The position numbers and the translations under genes were made by a program. The notes below the pieces were generated by a model. That model worked only from the letters and a program-made list of their open reading frames with translations, was not told the origin of the DNA and did not search any database. Below, one piece after another: positions 13,369 to 17,919 of a stretch of 17,919 nucleotides of DNA; the stretch's first letter is position 1; every line of letters begins with the position of its first letter. This DNA is from an uncultured Lachnospiraceae bacterium (GTDB lineage: Bacteria; Bacillota; Clostridia; Lachnospirales; Lachnospiraceae): positions 1 to 17,919 of the forward strand of contig CAJTOV010000074.1 of the NCBI GenBank assembly GCA_910577765.1. Reading direction: 5' to 3'.

Positions 13369-14394
13369 ATGTGGACAAAGAAAGAACGTTTACTGGCAGT
13401 ATTAAATGGGGAACTGGCGGATCGCCCACCGGTTTCGGCGTGGAGGCATTTTATTGAGACAGAACATGACGGCGCCGAGCTTTTTGCAAAGTCCATGCTG
13501 GACTGGCATACTACTTATGACTGGGACTATGTGAAGCTGCAGCCCAGGGCCTCCTACTATGAGGAGGCATGGGGAGGGCAGTTTGACTTTGGCAATTACG
13601 AGGGTGTACTGCCCAGGTGTGTGAAGGGACCGGTTGGATGTGCGGAGGATCTGGAGAAGATTACCGTGCTTCCCGGCGATCAGGGACCCTTTGGAGAACA
13701 GATCCAGGCAGTGAAGCTGGTGTGCCAGGGACTTACGGATGACGCGCCGGTCTTCCAGACCATGATGTGTCCAACCAGCATTTTGCAGAAGCTGTGTGCG
13801 GTCAATCCCATAGGACGTTACCGTGCGGCCAGCAGGGAGGACCTGATGGTTACGCTCATGAAGCAGCAGCCGGAGCTGGTACACCGCACCCTAAGGAACA
13901 TCACTGCCACCATGGCGGCCTATTCCCGCTGCCTGATTGACAATGGGCTGTTTGGCGTATTTTACGGCGCCACAGGGCTTTCCCGTTCCACCTACCTGAC
14001 AAAGGAGGAGTGGGAGGAGTTTGTAAAGCCCTATGATCTGGAGATGATGGATGCCTTAAAGCCCTGCAGGATTATGGTACATGCCTGCGGGCTGGAGGTC
14101 AATCCCGAATATTTTGCCCATTATCCCATCGACATTCTCCATTGGCCAGAAAGCGCTATCGGGAATCCGGCTCTTGACAGTGCACCCCAGTGGCTTGACG
14201 CTTCCATCACGCCCATGGGCGGATGTGACGAGCGGCTGTTCGGACAGCATAAGGCCCAGGAGATTGCCGCTGCTACCCGGAATACGTTAAAGCGCATGAA
14301 AGAGATTCCCTTTGTGCTGGCTCCGGACTGTTCCCTGGCTTTGAATACTTACGACGATGAGCTGAGAGCATTTATCCAGGCATCCCGCGGGTAA
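13369..14394 (+). CDS. UroD-fold protein, probable zinc-dependent corrinoid methyltransferase (MtaA/CmuA-like)
   Basis: A member of the uroporphyrinogen decarboxylase fold family, 341 residues. It carries the zinc triad expected of MtaA/CmuA-type methyltransferases: His238 and Cys240 in VHACG, and Cys321 in LAPDCSL. This argues for methyl transfer between a corrinoid protein and a thiol or other acceptor, and not for haem synthesis. The N-terminus MWTKKERLLAVLNGELADRP is typical of these proteins. Start ATG 13369 has AAAGGAG eight bases upstream; an in-frame extension to 13255 would overlie the promoter and is rejected. No corrinoid protein, reductive activator or hem/cob gene lies within the window, so its partner and substrate are unknown. 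It has its own palindromic promoter and is followed 108 nt later by a GntR regulator gene. An alternative is a catalytically different UroD-like enzyme. Confidence 0.82.
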   Translation: MWTKKERLLAVLNGELADRPPVSAWRHFIETEHDGAELFAKSMLDWHTTYDWDYVKLQPRASYYEEAWGGQFDFGNYEGVLPRCVKGPVGCAEDLEKITVLPGDQGPFGEQIQAVKLVCQGLTDDAPVFQTMMCPTSILQKLCAVNPIGRYRAASREDLMVTLMKQQPELVHRTLRNITATMAAYSRCLIDNGLFGVFYGATGLSRSTYLTKEEWEEFVKPYDLEMMDALKPCRIMVHACGLEVNPEYFAHYPIDILHWPESAIGNPALDSAPQWLDASITPMGGCDERLFGQHKAQEIAAATRNTLKRMKEIPFVLAPDCSLALNTYDDELRAFIQASRG

Positions 14395-14502
14395 GGCGCG
14401 CTTTTCCACTTCTTTCTTTCGCCCTGTTTTCTGTGCTGCAAAATTGCTGCCCATTTTTTGGCATGCAGAAACTCAAAGCAGATCGTGAAAGAAGGAAGAT
14501 AA

Positions 14503-15249
14503 ATGATTGCTGAAAATAATGCTTCTTATGTTCCAAAGTATGTTCAGATACAGAATTATATTTTGCAGAAGATTGAGGAAGGGGCCTATTCGGCGGGAGA
14601 CAGGATCCCATCGGAGGCGGAACTGTCCAGACAGTTTGATGTCAGCAGGATCACTGTGAACACAGCTATAAAAGAACTGTCCAGCAGCGGAATCGTGGAG
14701 CGGATTCAGGGAAAGGGGACGTTTGTACGTGAGGTCCGTCAGAGAGGAGAAAACCAGTCCATGGCTTTTTCCGGCGGTATCAAGATCCCGTCCCAGCAGG
14801 ATTTGTCCAACAAACCCCATAGGCTGGTGGAACACGGGATTATTCAGGCAGGTCTTGTGCTGTGCAGGAAACTGGGCCTGGAGGAAGGCGCGTATGTCTA
14901 CAAGATTCTGCGCTCCGTCTCGGCAAAGGACCATCTGGACGAGCTGGACTACAGCTATATTCCTCTGTCCGTGTGCAGCAACCATACCTTTGACCAGGAT
15001 GCCCTTGAAAAGATGTTTCTCCATGACTATATATGCAAATATTTTACGCCCAGCCCCAGCCATTTAAAGATTTTTATCCATGCGGCGTGGACAGAGGATA
15101 TGGATATCAGCCCATTCCACAAGGATAGGCAGGATGAGCAGCTCTTCACATGGGATACCTTTGTGTATGGGGAACAAGGAATCCTGGGGCTTACCACCAC
15201 GGTATGCGTGTCACAGACAAACCGGTTATTTATGAACCTGGAATTATAA
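14503..15249 (+). CDS. GntR-family transcriptional regulator, HutC/UTRA type
   Basis: DNA-binding regulator of 248 residues. The N-terminal winged helix (about 9-78) contains the GntR pattern YVQIQNYILQKIEEGAY, then GDRIPSEAELSRQFDVSRIT (recognition helix), ending in IQGKGTFV. The C-terminal part (about 95-248) has the size and position of a UTRA ligand-binding domain (the HutC/NagR subgroup), although it matches the usual pattern loosely. AGAAGGAAG precedes the ATG. There is no convincing promoter in the 108-nt gap, so it may be co-transcribed with the UroD-fold gene; it ends in its own terminator. It most likely senses the transported or demethylated substrate and controls the flanking permease promoters, which share an operator-like sequence. 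Confidence 0.9.
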   Translation: MIAENNASYVPKYVQIQNYILQKIEEGAYSAGDRIPSEAELSRQFDVSRITVNTAIKELSSSGIVERIQGKGTFVREVRQRGENQSMAFSGGIKIPSQQDLSNKPHRLVEHGIIQAGLVLCRKLGLEEGAYVYKILRSVSAKDHLDELDYSYIPLSVCSNHTFDQDALEKMFLHDYICKYFTPSPSHLKIFIHAAWTEDMDISPFHKDRQDEQLFTWDTFVYGEQGILGLTTTVCVSQTNRLFMNLEL

Positions 15250-15281
15250 AAAGCAGGAATCGCGATGATTCCTGCTTTTTT
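15249..15281 (+). terminator. Intrinsic terminator after the GntR regulator gene
   Basis: Bases 15249-15261 pair perfectly with 15267-15279 (core GCAGGAATC), loop GCGAT, followed by T-tract 15276-15281. The stem begins at the stop codon itself. The A-tract on the other side makes it potentially bidirectional. Confidence 0.88.
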
Positions 15282-15439
15282 CCTAATATGCCATGTCCAC
15301 TGAGGGTACATACACCAGTGACATATTTTCTGGTTTTATCTGAAACAACTGTCAGAGGCAAGGTCTTGCCGCGAAAACCGTCAAAATAGACAAATAAAAC
15401 GGGAATAAATGTACAGTATCACGGAAATAAAAATATAAG

Positions 15440-15512
15440 TTTACTTTCATAAAAAAATAGGATATAATAATGACAGGTTGATAAGTTGCTAATACATATA
15501 GTTGTCATGTCA
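15440..15512 (+). promoter_or_regulatory. Promoter and operator candidate of the anion permease gene
   Basis: TTTACT (15440-15445) and TATAAT (15463-15468) are 17 bases apart in an AT-rich stretch. GTTGTCATGTCA (15501-15512), about 30 nt into the transcript, matches the reverse complement of TGACATATCAAC in the DMT promoter at ten of twelve positions. ATGACA just after the -10 and TGTCAT in the site could also pair. The 15282-15439 interval shows no gene. Confidence 0.5.
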
Positions 15513-15571
15513 ATATTATAGCGTGTGTAAATAGCAAAAGATTTTGGGAAATTTAAGGAGGAGTATGAGTT

Positions 15572-16813
15572 ATGACTTTTCAGGCGACACTTACCTGCGT
15601 GATTTTTTTGATTGTAGTGATCCTTTTGATCTGGCAGCCAGTTCATATGGTGATCCTGGGAGCAGCCATCCCTGCCGTTCTTGCAGTATTCGGATTAATT
15701 GATGCCGGCAGTGCGTACACAGAGTTTGGCAATACCACCATCGTGTTCTTTATGGGACTGGTAGTTGTTGGAGAGGCATTTTTTAAGACCGGACTGGCGG
15801 AATTTATCGGCGGTAAGATTATTGGCCTTTTGGGAAAGACAGAGAAGGGCCTGATCCTTGGGACCGGAATCGTAGCCGGAGGTTTGTCGGCATTTTTAAA
15901 TGACACCGGCTCCACGGCCTGCCTGATGCCCATTGTAAGCTCCATGGCTGAGAAGGCCCATGTGCAGAAATCCAAGCTTCTCATGGCGCTGGCTTACTTT
16001 GCTTCCCTGGGAGGAACCATTACCCTGGCAGGGACTACGCCTCACATTATCGTAAACGGTGTGCTGAAGGATTCAGCCCTGCGGGAATTTGGGTTTTTCG
16101 AGTACACCAGGATAGGCCTTCCGCTGCTTCTGGTGGGAATGGTATATATGTGCTTTGTGGGCACCAGACTTCTTCCGGTCAAGGATATCACGATCAAAGG
16201 GGAAGGGCGGAAAAGCAGTCATGACCCCAGGAAGATGACGGTTGTGGCGCTGATCTTTATCGGGGTTCTGGCCGCTATGGCTACCGGCATTATTCCGATG
16301 CACATCGCGGGAGTCATTGGTGCCATTCTCGTTGTGCTTACCGGCTGCATTTCCATTGAGGAAGCAATCAAAGCATTTCCGACTTCCACTATTTTCATTG
16401 TAGGCGGAATTTTTCCGCTCAGCAAGGCGCTGGTAAGCACAGGTGCTGCGGAATACCTGGTAAATAAACTGAGTCCTGCGTTACAGAATCTGCCGCCTGT
16501 CGTCCTGCTGGGTGGAATTACATTCCTGATGCTGCTTATGACGCAGTTTTTGATGAATTCGTCAGCCACGGTTCTGATGCTTCCTATAGCGCTGATGCTT
16601 TGTCAGGCAGCAGGAATCAATCCACTTGCAGGGGCCATGGCAGTCTCGGTTTCAGCGTCAGGGGCATTTACGACTCCCTTTGGAACGGCTCCCAACCTTC
16701 TGGTCTGGGAGGCGGGAGGATATTCCATGAAGGACTATTTTAAATGCGGCTTTCCGCTCTGTATTCTTTTTTGCCTGACCACGACCATTCTTTGTGCAGT
16801 GTTCTATCCGTAA
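15572..16813 (+). CDS. SLC13/DASS-type anion permease
   Basis: A sodium-coupled anion transporter of the ion-transporter superfamily (CitT/DASS, SLC13-like), 413 residues with about eleven hydrophobic segments. The two inverted-repeat halves each carry a hairpin/substrate motif: FLNDTGSTACLMPI (108-121) and FLMNSSATVLMLPI (326-339). Each is followed by a glycine/threonine-rich loop: GGTITLAGTTPH (147-158) and FTTPFGTAPN (366-375). Dicarboxylates, tricarboxylates or sulfate are typical substrates; the exact one is unknown. A start at 15572 gives AAGGAGGAG (15555-15563) at ideal distance; an ATG at 15565 is too close and out of frame. It has its own promoter and shares an operator-like sequence with the DMT permease gene, suggesting co-regulation. 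Confidence 0.88.
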   Translation: MTFQATLTCVIFLIVVILLIWQPVHMVILGAAIPAVLAVFGLIDAGSAYTEFGNTTIVFFMGLVVVGEAFFKTGLAEFIGGKIIGLLGKTEKGLILGTGIVAGGLSAFLNDTGSTACLMPIVSSMAEKAHVQKSKLLMALAYFASLGGTITLAGTTPHIIVNGVLKDSALREFGFFEYTRIGLPLLLVGMVYMCFVGTRLLPVKDITIKGEGRKSSHDPRKMTVVALIFIGVLAAMATGIIPMHIAGVIGAILVVLTGCISIEEAIKAFPTSTIFIVGGIFPLSKALVSTGAAEYLVNKLSPALQNLPPVVLLGGITFLMLLMTQFLMNSSATVLMLPIALMLCQAAGINPLAGAMAVSVSASGAFTTPFGTAPNLLVWEAGGYSMKDYFKCGFPLCILFCLTTTILCAVFYP

Positions 16814-16836
16814 TGGAGGAAAGGAGTTATATAATT

Positions 16837-16869
16837 ATGAAAAAACGTAACAGTTCAAGGGGTATCTGA
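16837..16869 (+). pseudogene. Decapitated small reading frame, ten codons, interrupted by the repeat hairpin
   Basis: Directly after the anion permease stop comes a strong double ribosome binding site (GGAGG 16815-16819, AAGGAG 16821-16826) and an ATG at 16837. The frame reads MKKRNSSRGI and stops at 16867-16869 because codons four onward are the repeat hairpin 16846-16878. A further short frame, MKGTNEEIIKIMIGYQNS (16881-16937), follows without a ribosome binding site. The parsimonious reading is that the repeat inserted just after the start of an operon gene, of which little is left. No function can be assigned. Confidence 0.4.
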
Positions 16870-16878
16870 ACTGTTACG
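16846..16878. repeat. Single-hairpin copy of the dispersed repeat
   Basis: CGTAACAGTTCA (16846-16857) pairs perfectly with TGAACTGTTACG (16867-16878) around loop AGGGGTATC. The loop is identical to copy A and the reverse complement of the one at 8367-8375. No T-tract follows. Confidence 0.8.
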
Positions 16879-16977
16879 GAATGAAAGGGACCAATGAGGA
16901 AATCATTAAGATCATGATTGGATACCAGAATTCATAAGAAGATGGGGCGTATATGGAATTTGCTTCAAAGAAAGCAA

Positions 16978-17002
16978 GGGACATATGCGTCCCATCCTTT
17001 TT
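16978..17002 (+). terminator. Weak terminator-like hairpin downstream of the anion permease gene
   Basis: GGGAC (16978-16982) and GTCCC (16989-16993) form a 5-bp stem with loop ATATGC, followed by TTTTT at 16998-17002. A second 6-bp hairpin, TTGCTT (16960-16965) with AAGCAA (16972-16977), lies immediately upstream. The stems are short, so termination would be inefficient. Confidence 0.4.
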
Positions 17003-17020
17003 GTCTGGTTTTCCCTGCCT

Positions 17021-17063
17021 TATGCTGTAACATATCTGTAACCAGTACAGGGGTTATCTGAAG
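17021..17063. repeat. Degenerate copy of the dispersed repeat
   Basis: TATGCTGTAACA (17021-17032) equals the junction before the terminal hairpin in copies A and B. After about nine extra bases, CAGTACAGGGGTTATCTGAAG follows the CAGTTCAAGGGGTATCTGAA pattern with small changes. The stem is no longer intact. Confidence 0.5.
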
Positions 17064-17081
17064 ATCGTCCAGAAAGCAAAA

Positions 17082-17110
17082 TTGTATTGGCTGTCTTTTT
17101 ATGATAAGAT
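17082..17110 (+). promoter_or_regulatory. Promoter of the decayed AAA-ATPase-like gene
   Basis: TTGTAT (17082-17087) and TAAGAT (17105-17110) are 17 bases apart, with an extended -10 TG at 17102-17103. The ribosome binding site AGGAAAGGA (17147-17155) precedes the ATG at 17164 by eight bases, so expression signals remain intact although the gene is broken. Confidence 0.5.
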
Positions 17111-17163
17111 AGAAAAAGGTAATAGGGAATGCCGGAAACGCACTCTAGGAAAGGAATGCAGAT

Positions 17164-17712
17164 ATGGGAAAATATTTGAACAGCAGAGTACCGTTTGAAG
17201 CATACAAAGAAATTGCCGGAACACGGTTTTTTGTGGATAAATCCCTGCTTCTGGAAGATATCTTCAATGCGGTGGGAGTAGACGGACAGAAATATCTGTG
17301 TATCACAAGACCGTGGCGGTTTGGGAAAAGTGTCATGGCGAGCATGGTTGCTGCGTTTTTTGGAAAGGTGGCAGATGCCGGGAATTTATTTGAACGGCTG
17401 GTGATTGCCGGGAATGAATATTACAAGGCTCATTTGAACAGACACAATGTTGTTTATATTGATTTCAGCGAGGTGCCAAGGGACTATACCAGTTACAGAC
17501 AGTATATTGCCCGTATACAAGATGGGATTAACAGCGATCTTGCCAGGATGTAAGGGATGATATGGTCCTGATGGTGTCAGGGGAACCGATTCCCATTGTT
17601 CTTCAGGGGTATGCGGTCACGGGGACGGAGCTGAAAACCAAAAACCAGATTTATTCGGTTATGGTGGTCTACGGACTCTTAACCTATGAGAACGAGGGTG
17701 TAAAAAATTTTG
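17164..17712 (+). pseudogene. Decayed AAA-ATPase-like / PD-(D/E)XK nuclease family gene
   Basis: The first 129 residues (to the stop at 17551-17553) match the start of the AAA-ATPase-like (DUF1703-type) proteins common in gut anaerobes: FEAYKEIAG, RFFVDKSLLL, the P-loop-like ITRPWRFGKS (47-56) and VVYIDFSEV (96-104). Intact members have about 500-580 residues. In another frame, from about 17553, RDDMVLMVSGEPIP and LKTKNQIYSVMVVYGLLTYE resemble the middle/C-terminal part of the same family. About 250 residues between them are therefore deleted, with a frameshift. After about 17712 the resemblance ends. The promoter and ribosome binding site are intact, so a 129-residue ATPase fragment could still be made. 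Confidence 0.7.
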
Positions 17713-17919
17713 TGTCTTTGGAAGTCCATGCTTCCCTGGATAAGAGTTCGATATGTAGAAATTTGTTGTCGGTTTTAGGAATTTTCTGCTGTCGAATCTT
17801 CCTTCTGATTTTACTATAACCAGAATTCTTTTGTTTATACACCCTGAGTGAATTTTTTGCATGGGAAATAAGACATTTGCGGTCGCCAGATAAGGATGTT
17901 TTTATGTAGGATACAGTGT
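17713..17919. other. AT-rich tail with no supported gene
   Basis: The stretch contains only the trailing codons of the fragment that ends at 17819 and AT-rich sequence without a recognisable coding region, hairpin terminator or repeat. It probably represents decayed remains of the AAA-ATPase-like gene or the flank of its deletion. Confidence 0.4.

Noticed and set aside
13369..14394. Annotation of the UroD-fold protein as the haem enzyme HemE
   Set aside because: It carries the methyltransferase-type His-x-Cys and distal Cys pattern and lies among transporters and a GntR regulator, with no haem genes nearby.
16960..17002. ANTAR-type tandem hairpins with six-base loops before a T-tract
   Set aside because: The loops CAAAGA and ATATGC lack the A at position 1 plus G at position 4 rule, and the stems are short.

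Overview
This window looks like chromosomal DNA from a GC-rich, spore-forming member of the Lachnospiraceae / Clostridium cluster XIVa. The evidence is a type III glutamine synthetase, a class II fructose-bisphosphate aldolase, a YtvI-type sporulation membrane protein, strong AGGAGG-type ribosome binding sites, sigma-A promoters spaced 17 bp, and T-tract hairpin terminators. No rRNA, tRNA, CRISPR array or intact transposase was seen. The species cannot be fixed from the sequence alone.

Left part (1 to about 12,050, visibly GC-rich). thrC (threonine synthase) is followed by two tandem copies of a structured repeat, then fba (aldolase), glnN (glutamine synthetase III) and a three-gene TRAP transporter, dctPQM, all on the plus strand. 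A symmetrical hairpin built from the same repeat sequence separates dctM from a convergent hemolysin III/PAQR-type membrane protein gene. That gene is divergent from an rluA-type pseudouridine synthase gene, and a 10-bp-arm palindrome lies between them. ytvI follows and converges on, and overlaps, a minus-strand NADH pyrophosphatase gene (nudC). glnN and dctP each begin only about 30 to 40 nt after a strong intrinsic terminator, which leaves no room for a promoter. Both are probably expressed through conditional or leaky terminators.

Right part (about 12,260 to the end, visibly more AT-rich). A four-gene catabolic-looking island holds a DMT/EamA permease, a UroD-fold protein, a GntR-family regulator and an SLC13/DASS-type anion permease. 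The UroD-fold protein carries the zinc-ligand pattern of cobamide methyltransferases (His238, Cys240, Cys321), so it is probably a methyltransferase and not a haem enzyme. The two permease promoters share a candidate operator, and the UroD-fold gene has its own palindromic promoter. The end of the window contains repeat-disrupted sequence and a decayed AAA-ATPase-like gene.

Two signals are not explained by the genes. One is a dispersed repeat family built on GTAACAGTTCA / TGAACTGTTAC with a conserved nine-base loop, present as full tandem elements, single hairpins and degenerate remnants in at least six intergenic places. The other is a dense cluster of perfect DnaA boxes inside rluA, next to an AT-rich divergent intergenic region.
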